Below are positions 1 to 7,790 of a stretch of 36,368 nt of DNA, in pieces (the stretch's first letter is position 1; each line of letters opens with the position of its first letter). The notes beneath the pieces are model-generated. The model worked only from the letters and a program-made list of their open reading frames with translations, was not told the DNA's origin and ran no database searches. Source of the stretch: a bacterium (lineage in GTDB: Bacteria; Myxococcota_A; Bradymonadia; Bradymonadales; Bradymonadaceae); contig JAUIBR010000060.1 in the NCBI GenBank assembly GCA_030427705.1, positions 1 to 36,368 on the forward strand. Reading direction: 5' to 3'. Position numbers and translations under genes: made by a program.

Positions 1-41
1 TCTTCCCTTAACTCCACTTCTGTCCTTTTTTCCCAACCCAT
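1..41 (-). CDS. Transposase, N-terminal fragment (runs off window)
   Basis: Only the first 13 codons are inside the window (MGWEKRTEVELRE). The ATG at 41-39 is preceded by GGAGG at a normal distance, and the same start with the same leader recurs at the right edge. The coding part continues outside, so neither a catalytic domain nor intactness can be judged. Confidence 0.55.
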   Translation of the reverse strand, partial: MGWEKRTEVELRE

Positions 42-127
42 GGTTGCCTCCGTGGCATAATTGGCTATGCCTCGGAGTGTTACCCATGTCGCCGAAAATT
101 GTGTTACCTATGTCGCCGGTTAGTACC
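1..127 (-). mobile_element. IS end (left copy), IS481-like, transposase reading outward
   Basis: Bases 25-127 are an exact inverted copy of 36266-36368, so two copies of one insertion sequence face outward from the window. The end carries two 18-bp direct subrepeats (77-94 and 101-118, one mismatch, 24-bp period) of the form GTGTTACCYATGTCGCCG, which look like tandem transposase-binding sites. A GGAGG ribosome binding site and an ATG on the minus strand (41-39) begin a frame reading MGWEKRTEVELRE up to the window edge. The subrepeat style and the short MxW start recall IS481-type elements. That family call is from memory and only 13 residues are visible. Confidence 0.75.
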
Positions 128-288
128 GGGGCTAGCCGGTTAGCGTCATTGATCATTGGCACACCCGTCGAGTCACGCATCATGTCCACTTGGACATCCA
201 TGTCTTGGACTTGATCGGAGGTTTTGGTGTCGGACGAATCGCCGCATCCAATGACGAGAATAATCACGAGCGACGCTAGTTTCCGCAT
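128..288 (-). pseudogene. Small lipoprotein gene, 3' end cut off by the IS
   Basis: The ATG at 288-286 opens MRKLASLVIILVIGCGDSSD, a lipoprotein signal peptide with a lipobox ending at Cys15. An acidic linker rich in Asp, Val and Met follows. At position 128 the reading frame enters the IS end. No stop occurs in this frame before the window edge, so any product would be a chimera with an antisense translation of the IS. The acidic spacer is typical of surface lipoproteins in this type of organism; the functional domain was lost with the insertion. The gene is too short and open-ended to classify further. Confidence 0.7.
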
Positions 289-579
289 AAGTTCCCCTCA
301 AGAGTATCCAGATCAGGTTGAATCATAGTTTCATAGAGTGAAGACATTGGATCGAAAGCCTAGGCCTGAGCGCCGCACGGCGTCCAGTGCCGAGCGAATG
401 TTCAAGGCGAGAGCAAGAGATTGGGTGATGTCCGCGTGGACGCTTCGTGAGTGGAGTTTGGCGACAGCCAAACGAGTGAATCGACCGCGGCCAAAGCGGA
501 TTTCACCCAACTCGCCGCGACGCCAAAACCACCGAACCTCCGCGTCTCCGCGTCTCCCCGCCTCCCCCGAGAGCAAAAC
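289..579. other. Gap without a recognisable gene
   Basis: This stretch of about 290 bp lies between the broken lipoprotein gene and the MarR gene. Open frames exist on both strands, but none has a convincing ribosome binding site or family resemblance, and the plus-strand one runs antisense through the MarR gene. Around 539-566 there is a low-complexity run built from CTCCGCGTCTCCGCGTCTCC. I see no RNA gene or terminator here. Confidence 0.4.
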
Positions 580-1038
580 TCAAAATCCAGACGAATCCCA
601 AGACTCCAATAACTCCGCCAAGCCTTCTCGTATCACTTCTGCCCGCTCCCCCAACAGCTCGCCAACCTCGGCGTCAAGCGCCTCAACGGTCGCCACTCCT
701 GCCTCCAACAACGCCTCCCCGCGGTCCGTGAACACCACTAGCTGTGCTCGCCCATCCGTAGGATCGGGTTTCTTGGTTACATAGCCGCGTTTCTGGAGGT
801 CGACGACCAACTGGCTCATGCCCTGTTTCGTCATACCTGCGCGCTCGGCCAGATCGCTGATTCGCGTGCCGTCCGACTCCAGATGGATCAACAACGCGTT
901 GTCTCCAAGTCGGTAATCGTCGAATCCCGCAGCTTGAATCTGCTCGGTCGCGCGGCGCTGAAATGCTTGTGCAGCGCGGGTGAACAGTCGTCCCAGGACT
1001 CGGCGGCGGCGTTCTCTCATCGTTTCGTTTTCACTCAT
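580..1038 (-). CDS. MarR-family transcriptional regulator
   Basis: This 152-residue protein has the usual MarR length and layout. A helical N-terminus with a basic cluster (residues 8-14) leads into a winged helix-turn-helix at about 40-110. The recognition segment reads ISDLAERAGMTKQGMSQLV, and the wing contains KPDPTDGRAQLVVFTDRG, the classic MarR D-x-R-A signature. MarR dimers bind palindromes and are often released by small phenolic or oxidative ligands. It is transcribed away from the SnoaL-like lipoprotein at 1127. Two TTGACTA-type palindromes lie in the 88-bp gap, so it probably represses both itself and that neighbour. The ligand cannot be read from sequence. Confidence 0.9.
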   Translation of the reverse strand: MSENETMRERRRRVLGRLFTRAAQAFQRRATEQIQAAGFDDYRLGDNALLIHLESDGTRISDLAERAGMTKQGMSQLVVDLQKRGYVTKKPDPTDGRAQLVVFTDRGEALLEAGVATVEALDAEVGELLGERAEVIREGLAELLESWDSSGF

Positions 1039-1050
1039 TTGGTCAACTTA

Positions 1051-1070
1051 CTTGACTTAATTTAGTCAAG
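1051..1070. promoter_or_regulatory. Palindromic operator 1, probable MarR site
   Basis: CTTGACTTAATTTAGTCAAG is a 20-bp palindrome with 7-bp perfect arms (1051-1057 and 1064-1070). It lies between the divergent MarR and lipoprotein genes. TTGACT at 1052-1057 could also serve as the -35 of the lipoprotein promoter, with TTTACT at 1075-1080 as the -10 (17-bp spacer). Bound repressor would then cover the -35 element. The match to MarR-type operators is by form only. Confidence 0.65.
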
Positions 1071-1091
1071 CAACTTTACTATCCCCAAAAC

Positions 1092-1110
1092 TAGTCAAGT
1101 TCATTGACTA
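1092..1110. promoter_or_regulatory. Palindromic operator 2, probable MarR site
   Basis: TAGTCAA (1092-1098), a 5-bp spacer and TTGACTA (1104-1110) form a second palindrome with the same half-site as operator 1. The two centres are about 40 bp apart, near four helical turns, so two dimers could sit on the same face. This copy lies just before the ribosome binding site of the lipoprotein gene. Confidence 0.65.
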
Positions 1111-1126
1111 AACCAGGAGGACAGAT

Positions 1127-1939
1127 TTGAACCGCAAAGGAATCATCATCGTCGCCGCCGTCTTGGCCGGCTGCGCAAATCCACAAGAAGCAAAGACCAG
1201 GGAAGCCGCCGTGAACCCAACAACTCAGACTGTAACGACCGCCCAGACCGACCCGCTCGCACAGAAGTTCAACGCCAAGAACGCGAAGGCTGTCGCAGAT
1301 CTGTTTGCTGACGACGGGCTCTGGTGCCTTTCAAATGGCAAGACACTGGCGGGAAAGGACACCATTCAGGCTACGATCGACGCCTATCTGAAAGCCGGAG
1401 CGAACTCCATGAGTCTCGCGACCAAACAAACACTGACGCTGAAATCTGGTGAGCTAAAGGTCTCGGATTTTGGGTTCAGATTGAGCGATGGAACGCTCGT
1501 CGAGGGCACGCGATTCACCAACTCAAACGAGGGCAAAATTGCCTCCGACGTCTGGGTGCCAGGCAAGCCGGCACAGAAATCTGATGAGCTGGACGCAGCA
1601 CTCGCCAACTACAACCAAGCGTTCAACTCGGGCGACGCAGCGCAGATGCAGTCGGTGTTTTCGCCAAGCGCATCGATGGTCCTGTCTGACGGCAAATACG
1701 TCACTTCGACCGCCCTTCCGGGCTTCATCGAACAAACCTCAAAAATGGGGATCGACACGATGAAGACTGGTCCAGCGAAACATCACGTGTTCGAACAAGC
1801 CGCGATTTCGCAAACCACGTTTTCCGTAACTCTGCCAATTCCTGACAGTCCTGTGCACCTAAAGGGCAAGCGGATTGTCGTCTGGGAACGCGTTGGTGAA
1901 ACCTGGAAGGTTAGGCACGAAGTCTCTTGGCCGGGGTAG
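1127..1939 (+). CDS. Lipoprotein with two SnoaL/NTF2-like halves
   Basis: The start is TTG at 1127, chosen because AGGAGG sits at 1115-1120 with a 6-nt spacer. The 270-residue product opens with a lipoprotein signal (lipobox VLAGC, Cys16), so it should be anchored in the cell envelope. Two successive alpha+beta units follow, at about 40-140 and 150-265. Each begins with an Asn/Asp-rich helix of the type found in SnoaL-like folds (LAQKFNAKNAKAVADLF and ALANYNQAFNSGDAAQMQSVF). Both halves look like a tandem duplication of a ketosteroid-isomerase-like cone. Such folds bind small hydrophobic molecules, sometimes catalytically; no active site is evident. Divergence from a MarR gene suggests induction by a small molecule. 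Confidence 0.75.
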   Translation: MNRKGIIIVAAVLAGCANPQEAKTREAAVNPTTQTVTTAQTDPLAQKFNAKNAKAVADLFADDGLWCLSNGKTLAGKDTIQATIDAYLKAGANSMSLATKQTLTLKSGELKVSDFGFRLSDGTLVEGTRFTNSNEGKIASDVWVPGKPAQKSDELDAALANYNQAFNSGDAAQMQSVFSPSASMVLSDGKYVTSTALPGFIEQTSKMGIDTMKTGPAKHHVFEQAAISQTTFSVTLPIPDSPVHLKGKRIVVWERVGETWKVRHEVSWPG

Positions 1940-2087
1940 AGGTGAAGGGAGGTCGCTGAGAATGTCGCAGAGGCTCGTGAGGTAGCGGAGGTACGGGAGA
2001 GATTTTTTCCAAAAATTTTCCTCCAGAGCCTTCGTAACCTCCGGAGCCTCTGCGTAAACTCTCAGCGCCCTCCCCTCAACCTCACCC
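1940..2087. terminator. Large imperfect inverted repeat between convergent genes
   Basis: The gap between the stop of the SnoaL-like lipoprotein and the stop of the asparaginase is almost entirely an imperfect inverted repeat. The left arm (about 1940-2005, containing GGTGAAGGGAGG and CGCTGAGA) matches the reverse complement of the right arm (about 2022-2087, containing TCTCAGCGCCCTCCCC). CGCAGAGGCTC near 1967 pairs with GAGCCTCTGCG near 2050. The centre is A/T-rich (ATTTTTTCCAAAAATTTTCC). A bidirectional transcript end is the simplest role, though its length exceeds a normal intrinsic terminator. Confidence 0.5.
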
Positions 2088-3062
2088 TCAATCCCTTTCG
2101 CCGGCGACGTTCCGCTCCAAGTAGACGCGTCGCTCGTCTCGATCATCGTATACGGCCAACGCATGCATCAGCTTCGAGATCGATGCTTCCATGTGCATCG
2201 TGCCTCCGCTGATTGCCCCGGCGTCGCGAAGCGGAAGGCTGTTGCGGTACAGCCCAAAGTCGACGTTTCCGGTCGAGGCGGTGACGACCAAGACTTCGAT
2301 GCCTGACGCAACAGCATCAGCCACGACGGGTCCCAGCGGTCCATTTGAAGATGGTATGGTGCCCAAGCCAAATGCCGACAACACGACGCCCTTTACGCCG
2401 GTCTGCAAAATCGCCTCGAATCGTTCGGGTCGTAGGCCAGGTGTTACCTGAATATAGATAACCTCCGGGTCAAATCGCGCGTCACATCGGTACTCACCCG
2501 CTCGCCGCAACACATGGTCAGCGATAGACACGTCGACACCCAGCTTTGCCAAGGGTGGACACTCGCGGCTGTCGAAGCCTCGATAGTCTTGTGCGCTGGT
2601 CTTGGTTGCTCGGCACCCTCGGATGAACAAGCCGTCGAAACAGATGCCGACCTCGGGGATGTCGCGGGTTGCCAGGTCCACAGCGTCCGTCAGGTTTCGT
2701 GGCGCATCGCTGCGAACAGCCGACAACGGGCGTTGCGCACCTGTAAACACCACAGGCTTGCCCAGATTCTCCAAGGCGAACGCCAATGCACTGGCCGAGT
2801 ACGCCATCGTGTCCGTACCGTGAACCACTACGAATCCATCGTAGCTCTCATAGTCCTCGTCGATGGCCTGCGCCAAATCCGTCCAGTGTGCTGGGCCGAT
2901 ATCGCTTGAGTCCAGGTTGGCGATCACGCGTGTCGTGACGTCGGCGAGCTGTTCGATCTCGGGCACGTATTCGGCAAGACGGTCTTGGAATTCACCGGGC
3001 TCAAGGGGGCTTCCCTTCATTCCAAGCGTACCGCCGGTATGCAGCAATAGGACGCGGCTCAT
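2088..3062 (-). CDS. ansA: Type I L-asparaginase
   Basis: This 324-residue enzyme hydrolyses L-asparagine to aspartate and ammonia. The two catalytic threonine motifs are present: HTGGTLGM (residues 8-15, nucleophile Thr9) and HGTDTMAYSASAL (81 onward, Thr83-Asp84). A lysine at about 154 in RATKTSAQD completes the triad. There is no signal peptide, so it is cytoplasmic, as in the AnsA group. Length is normal. The start ATG opens directly into the first beta strand (MSRVLLLHTGG). It is convergent with the lipoprotein on its left and follows the protease gene with a 23-bp gap. Related amidohydrolases such as glutaminase-asparaginases share these motifs, so exact substrate preference is inferred. 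Confidence 0.92.
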   Translation of the reverse strand: MSRVLLLHTGGTLGMKGSPLEPGEFQDRLAEYVPEIEQLADVTTRVIANLDSSDIGPAHWTDLAQAIDEDYESYDGFVVVHGTDTMAYSASALAFALENLGKPVVFTGAQRPLSAVRSDAPRNLTDAVDLATRDIPEVGICFDGLFIRGCRATKTSAQDYRGFDSRECPPLAKLGVDVSIADHVLRRAGEYRCDARFDPEVIYIQVTPGLRPERFEAILQTGVKGVVLSAFGLGTIPSSNGPLGPVVADAVASGIEVLVVTASTGNVDFGLYRNSLPLRDAGAISGGTMHMEASISKLMHALAVYDDRDERRVYLERNVAGERD

Positions 3063-3085
3063 AGATTTTGTGTCTGGCTAGAGGC

Positions 3086-4513
3086 TTAGTTGCGACGTCG
3101 TCGGAACGTCGCCAGCAAAGGTGCCGCGAGAAGCCACAAGAGGTCAACCGGATTGCCACCCGTTGACGAACATCCCAACGAACCTTCACCGCTGATTACC
3201 ACACGACCGCCATTTGCTGCGGCCTGATAGTCGTGGTGTTCGATGACAGGTGCGCCCGTGACGGTAGGATCGTCAAGGCATGCTCCAGAAGTTCCGGCCG
3301 GAAGTTCAGGCTGGCAATCGGGCGCGAGGTTCGCGCAGTCATCACCAACACCGTCGAAGTCCGAATCAAGCTGCGATGGGTTTGGAACCGTACGACAGTT
3401 GTCTAACCGGTCTTCAATACCGTCGTTGTCGTCATCCAGGTCACAGATATCACCGCGACCGTCGACGTCGAAATCGCTCTGAATTGCGTTCGGCGTGATC
3501 GGGCAGTTGTCCGATGGATCCAAGATGCCGTCGCCGTCCTGGTCATCGTCACAAGCGTCACCCATGCCGTCTCGGTCGACGTCAGCTTGCGATGGGTTCG
3601 AGACGTTCGGGCAGTTGTCGACGGTGTTGTCGACGCCATCGACGTCATTGTCGTTCGCAGGAATCTCGGTCACACCGGTCAGTACCCAGGTTGCTGGCTC
3701 ATAGCTGCCTGCAGTTGCCGCTTGTGTCGCCGTCTGGCGAATCCAGTCTGACCATCCCCAAACTCCGGAGTACAGCGACGCAGCGCAGTTTTCTGGACCA
3801 CGCGATAGAGCGCCAAGCACCCTCCCCTGATCGTCGATCGCTGCTCCTCCGGAGTCTCCCTGACATGTACCCGCGCTTCCCAACCATTCGTTACCCTGAA
3901 CGCTCGTTTGTGCGGGGCAGTTATCACCCGTGCAATCAACCGAACGCCCAGCGAGGCTGCGGCGAGTTCCCGATCCTGTACCATCGCCAACGTGGCCGTA
4001 GCCGACGGCGATGTATCCTTCTCCCTGCTGTGGTGCGACATCGATCCGAGGCACGATCGGCTCGGCGACATTCATCGGAATGTTCTCGGCCAATCGCACC
4101 AACGCGATATCAAATCCACAGGTGTCATTTGTGCCCGGGGGAACCTGAATATCCTCAACCGCGTAGTACTCCGCGGTGTTGTTGGACATCGTCGTCCGAG
4201 TGGTCACATACACCTGATTCGGCCCAAACTGCGCGCCGAACGGCGTTTGGCCGCAAATAACAAATTGGCTTGTGAGTTGTGCTACGCAGTGCTGTGCGGT
4301 CAACACGAGGTTGGGCGCAATCAGCGTCCCGCTGCAGATGCCAGTGCCCTGCCCGGTGTCCATCACCAGACCCACGACAGACGTCAGACCATTCTCGATC
4401 TCGCCGCCCTGAATCCCACTCCGGATCACGTGAACGGGAGGCTCAGGTGCATCTCCGCAAGCGGTCAACGCCGTAAGTACAAGGATCGAAGCGGATATGG
4501 TGCGTCGTGACAT
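3086..4513 (-). CDS. Secreted trypsin-like protease with TSP3 repeats and MYXO-CTERM-like tail
   Basis: I place the start at 4513 (MSRRTIS), because it gives a clean signal peptide ending in a lipobox-like LTALTAC (Cys19). The frame stays open upstream to 4576 without such a signal. The 475-residue product has an S1 peptidase domain (about 34-265) with His75 (TAQHC), Asp136 (FDIALVRL) and Ser221 (GDSGG). Residues 287-394 hold thrombospondin type-3 repeats ([19 protein letters not shown]), which bind calcium and act as stalks. The last 30 residues contain GCS, a hydrophobic stretch and RRRR, the tripartite plan of MYXO-CTERM surface-sorting tails. It is likely an exported, surface-held endopeptidase. 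It carries both a lipobox and a C-terminal sorting tail, which is unusual. Confidence 0.9.
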   Translation of the reverse strand: MSRRTISASILVLTALTACGDAPEPPVHVIRSGIQGGEIENGLTSVVGLVMDTGQGTGICSGTLIAPNLVLTAQHCVAQLTSQFVICGQTPFGAQFGPNQVYVTTRTTMSNNTAEYYAVEDIQVPPGTNDTCGFDIALVRLAENIPMNVAEPIVPRIDVAPQQGEGYIAVGYGHVGDGTGSGTRRSLAGRSVDCTGDNCPAQTSVQGNEWLGSAGTCQGDSGGAAIDDQGRVLGALSRGPENCAASLYSGVWGWSDWIRQTATQAATAGSYEPATWVLTGVTEIPANDNDVDGVDNTVDNCPNVSNPSQADVDRDGMGDACDDDQDGDGILDPSDNCPITPNAIQSDFDVDGRGDICDLDDDNDGIEDRLDNCRTVPNPSQLDSDFDGVGDDCANLAPDCQPELPAGTSGACLDDPTVTGAPVIEHHDYQAAANGGRVVISGEGSLGCSSTGGNPVDLLWLLAAPLLATFRRRRN

Positions 4514-4754
4514 CACGCACGAATACGTAGCAAGGGGCGTACCACTTTTGCCCACATGTAGGACAAGTGGCGACAACGCGTTCTAATCCAATGATTTCAG
4601 GCATGATCGCCAAGTGGCAACCGAACCCACCACATGGGGCACACATGCCTCAGGCGAGGTGGTTGGACCCCAGAATAGTGTGGATCGAAATCCCCAAGTC
4701 GACACGTTTGGCGGCCTGTGGCACCGTACCCAAAAGAAAAATCAGGAACACAAT
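4514..4754. promoter_or_regulatory. Divergent gap between protease and S9 peptidase
   Basis: These 241 bp separate two divergent genes and must hold both promoters. I could not pick out convincing -35/-10 pairs or palindromes. A minus-strand frame starting at 4646 encodes a Cys-rich peptide with CAPC and CPTC pairs. It overlaps the protease signal peptide in another frame and has only a weak ribosome binding site, so I do not call it a gene. Confidence 0.35.
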
Positions 4755-6668
4755 ATGCGAGACCCAAACTCACTCATCGACCTGCGTCGATGCGAGAGCA
4801 TCGCGCTGCATCCATCGGGCGAACACTGCGTGGTTGGAACGTTGCGCCTGGATAAAGAGCGCGCCAAGTATATCGGCGACCTTTGGACCGTCGGCTTGGA
4901 CGGAAAAGCCGACCAATGGACATTTGGTGAGGTTAGCGACACATCGCCGGCGTTTGCGGACGACGGACGTCTGCTCTTTTTGAGCAACCGCCCCACCCCA
5001 ACCGACGACTCCAAAGAACGCGCCCAGATTTGGTGCTTTTCACCATCCGGCGGCGAGCCCCATCCGATCACCGACGAACCGCTCGGGGTCAGCGGCTTCA
5101 AAGTCGCTGGCGACTCCATCATTGCGATCGCAGCGCGGCTGCCTGGCGTGGAGCTCGACAAACAGCGGGAAACCGCAACCGAACGGCGCAAGCACGGCCC
5201 GTCGACGCTTCGCTACACCAAGATGCCTGTGCGCTTCTGGGACCACTGGATTCCCGAAGCCGCACCGCACCTGGTCCACATTCAGGGCGACTCGTCCAAA
5301 GACCTCACACCAGACGCCGACCGGGAGTACCGCAACTCGTCGTTCCACATGTCCGAAAACGGGCGTTGGGTCGTGACACAACGCGTATCCATCGACCCGG
5401 TGGACCGCTTGGCGACACACGACCTCATTGTGTTCGACCTGACAGATGGCCCATACGGCGTCGTGAAAGAGGGGCAGCGTGAGGCGTTCTGGAACGCTCG
5501 CATCTCGCCGGACGGCCGCTACGTTTGTGCTTCGTATCGAAAGCGGTCGGACGGATTCCACGGCGGAAACAAGCTGGTACGCGTCGAGGTCGCCACGGGA
5601 GACATGACCGTTTTATGCGATGATGACGAGCGCTGGCATATCCCCGAAGACTGGGTGGACGACCAGAACATCCTTTGTGTGACTGACGACGACGGACGCT
5701 CGCGCCTGTTTCAGATCAACGTGGAAACCGACACCTGCACCGCACTCACAACCGAAATGTCTGTCGGTGCTTTCGACGCGAGGGGCGGCGAGCTTGTGGC
5801 GATCGCCTCATCGATCCTGAATCCCCCCGAACCGATGCGTGTCGTGGATGGACAACTCGAACGGCTTGCGTCCATCTCGGGTTATGACCCAGATGCCGAC
5901 ATCAGCGTCGAGTACGTCAGCGTCGAATCAACAGACGGCACCCCCATCCAAGGCTGGGTCGCCAAACGCAAGGACGTGGACCACGCCCCGTGCATCATGG
6001 CCATCCACGGCGGGCCCATCGCGGCCTGGAACGACGTCTGGCATTGGCGCTGGAATGCTCGCCTGTGGGCCGAAAACGGCTACGTCGTCGCGATGCCCAA
6101 CCCACGCGGCTCGACCGGTTTTGGACAAGAGTTCATCGAAGGAATCTGGGGTAATAATTGGGGCGGCCAATGCTACGAAGACCTGATGAGCTTCGCAGAC
6201 CACCTAGCCGCGCGACCCGACGTCGACGAATCCCAGATGGTGGCCATGGGCGGCTCATTCGGCGGGTTCATGACCAATTGGATTGGTTGCAAAACCGATC
6301 GTTTCGTCTGCCTGATTTCACACGCTGGACTCGCAAACCTTGGCGCATTCCATGGCGTGACAGACATGCCAGCATGGTGGGTACACATGTTTGGTGAGTC
6401 CCCATACACCGCGTCCGAGGCGTTTGATTTGTACTCGCCAATTCGGCATATCGACGGCTGGAAAAGCCCCGTGCTTATCATTCATGGACAGCTTGATTAC
6501 CGCGTTCCGGTGGGCGAAGCCCTGACCCTGTTTGAGGGACTGCAGGCACACGGGGTAGAATCGGAGCTATTGATTTACCCTGACGAAAACCACTGGATCC
6601 TGAAGCCTCGCAATATCGTGACCTGGTACGAGGCGACGCTGGAGTACATTCAGAGGCACACGAACTAG
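4755..6668 (+). CDS. S9 family prolyl oligopeptidase-like serine peptidase
   Basis: The start at 4755 (MRDPNSL) is supported by AGGAA at 4744-4748. The frame continues upstream, but without homology-like sequence. The 637-residue protein has an N-terminal beta-propeller made of TolB/WD40-like strands (about 10-370, for example SPDGRYVCASY). An alpha/beta-hydrolase domain follows (about 385-637). Catalytic residues are Ser501 in GGSFGGF, Asp581 in HGQLDYRVP and His613 in DENHWI. The oxyanion-hole strand is HGGP (418-421). Layout and length fit acylaminoacyl- or dipeptidyl-peptidases of subfamily S9C. No signal peptide is visible, so it is probably a cytoplasmic peptidase trimming short oligopeptides. 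A 3-nt gap separates it from the next gene. Confidence 0.92.
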   Translation: MRDPNSLIDLRRCESIALHPSGEHCVVGTLRLDKERAKYIGDLWTVGLDGKADQWTFGEVSDTSPAFADDGRLLFLSNRPTPTDDSKERAQIWCFSPSGGEPHPITDEPLGVSGFKVAGDSIIAIAARLPGVELDKQRETATERRKHGPSTLRYTKMPVRFWDHWIPEAAPHLVHIQGDSSKDLTPDADREYRNSSFHMSENGRWVVTQRVSIDPVDRLATHDLIVFDLTDGPYGVVKEGQREAFWNARISPDGRYVCASYRKRSDGFHGGNKLVRVEVATGDMTVLCDDDERWHIPEDWVDDQNILCVTDDDGRSRLFQINVETDTCTALTTEMSVGAFDARGGELVAIASSILNPPEPMRVVDGQLERLASISGYDPDADISVEYVSVESTDGTPIQGWVAKRKDVDHAPCIMAIHGGPIAAWNDVWHWRWNARLWAENGYVVAMPNPRGSTGFGQEFIEGIWGNNWGGQCYEDLMSFADHLAARPDVDESQMVAMGGSFGGFMTNWIGCKTDRFVCLISHAGLANLGAFHGVTDMPAWWVHMFGESPYTASEAFDLYSPIRHIDGWKSPVLIIHGQLDYRVPVGEALTLFEGLQAHGVESELLIYPDENHWILKPRNIVTWYEATLEYIQRHTN

Positions 6669-6671
6669 AGC

Positions 6672-7790
6672 ATGACCTCGAGACGCTGCACCGACGCGTG
6701 CAAATACATACCCCTGGCGCAAGCGCAGGGTATTCGGCCACCGCCGTGGACTGATGACGACGCAGGTCTTCAGTACCACTGGTGTCCGAAGTGTGGGTCG
6801 GTGACGATCCAGCGTTTCGATAGCAATAGCGGCTACGGGCAGCTCTGGATGCTCGACCCCAAGTCGCTGGTCTTATTTCGATTCGCGGTCACGCCCAAAC
6901 GCCTGTTTGACTACGTGTTCAGCGAGGACTTCTTCACCAACGCGTCCATCACGGAAGTCCTGTACCGCGGCCATATTGCGGAGCTGTCGGACCTGAGCGC
7001 CTGCGCCAACTTGTTGATTCCTGAGCTTCAGGAACACGACGAACCTGAGTATCTGCAGATGCTCCTGCGACTGCTCAACATCACGCTAGAAGAGACGATT
7101 AATCGGGTCCGTGACCTCAAGGACATCCGCTTGAGCTTTGGCACGCTGATGCCGCTTCTAACGGTGGCCAAAGGCTTTCTTCGCGTCATGCACTACGACC
7201 CGCAGGCATGCGCCGAAGTGCGTGTGCTGGCCATCGAAGTCATGGAGACCCTGGCCCGTCCGGAGTTGGTGGAGTTCCTGCGTCCAGAAGAGTCGAAAAT
7301 TGTCGAAGATATGGTCGACCATGGCAGCTTGCTAGAGCGCAGCCGACAGGACACCATCGCCGCGCGCAAGCGCATCCACAGCGACGGAACGGCTATCTTG
7401 GAGATGGAAGCGACCTATCTTTTGGAGGTTTTCGAACGTCGTGGGGCCTTCCTGACGGAGACGCACGCGTCGTTGCTCTGGGGTTGCATGCGCGATTTGA
7501 GCGCTCGGTTGAAGACTGCGCGCTCGGCGAAAGAGGCCGTTCGCCGCGCCTATCGCCAAATCCAGAAACTGCTTGAGCACCAATTGCTCTCACGCGGCCT
7601 TCGTCGCGTGAATGCACCGCATGGCAAAGACTCTGGCCTGATGGACGAGCAAACAGGTCTTTTGATCACCCTAAAACAAAACTACCCCGAAATAGTGATA
7701 TTTCGGGGTACTGAACATGGCCAGCCGCTCGCTACGTTCGACGCCTGGCATGATGTTTTGGTCTATATCGACAAAGCTAGAAAGCTTTAG
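6672..7790 (+). CDS. Unknown protein with N-terminal Cys pairs (Zn-ribbon-like)
   Basis: I do not recognise this 372-residue protein. It begins 3 nt after the peptidase stop with little ribosome binding site of its own, so it is probably translationally coupled to it. Four cysteines near the N-terminus (Cys6, Cys10, and Cys38/Cys41 in CPKCG) could form a zinc ribbon. The remainder is mostly helical, with HEAT-like stretches at about 90-250 (ELSDLSACANLLIPELQEHD, LLRLLNITLEETINRV) and basic helices at 285-315. There is no signal peptide or membrane segment. Its stop codon overlaps that of the convergent YceI gene. A perfect hairpin lies within its last 110 bp. Confidence 0.7.
   Translation: MTSRRCTDACKYIPLAQAQGIRPPPWTDDDAGLQYHWCPKCGSVTIQRFDSNSGYGQLWMLDPKSLVLFRFAVTPKRLFDYVFSEDFFTNASITEVLYRGHIAELSDLSACANLLIPELQEHDEPEYLQMLLRLLNITLEETINRVRDLKDIRLSFGTLMPLLTVAKGFLRVMHYDPQACAEVRVLAIEVMETLARPELVEFLRPEESKIVEDMVDHGSLLERSRQDTIAARKRIHSDGTAILEMEATYLLEVFERRGAFLTETHASLLWGCMRDLSARLKTARSAKEAVRRAYRQIQKLLEHQLLSRGLRRVNAPHGKDSGLMDEQTGLLITLKQNYPEIVIFRGTEHGQPLATFDAWHDVLVYIDKARKL
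7671..7710 (-). terminator. Intrinsic terminator of the YceI gene, inside the opposite CDS
   Basis: A perfect 12-bp stem (TACCCCGAAATA, 7683-7694, with TATTTCGGGGTA, 7699-7710) closes a 4-nt loop. Read on the minus strand it is followed by GTTTTGTTTT (7682-7673). It lies about 77 bp past the stop of the YceI gene. The hairpin sits inside the coding end of the convergent gene, where it encodes YPEIVIFRGTE. On the plus strand no T-run follows. Confidence 0.65.

Noticed and set aside
338-784. Long plus-strand frame antisense to the MarR gene
   Set aside because: It is mostly the complement of the MarR coding sequence, with low-complexity Ser/Pro content. It has no ribosome binding site before its GTG.
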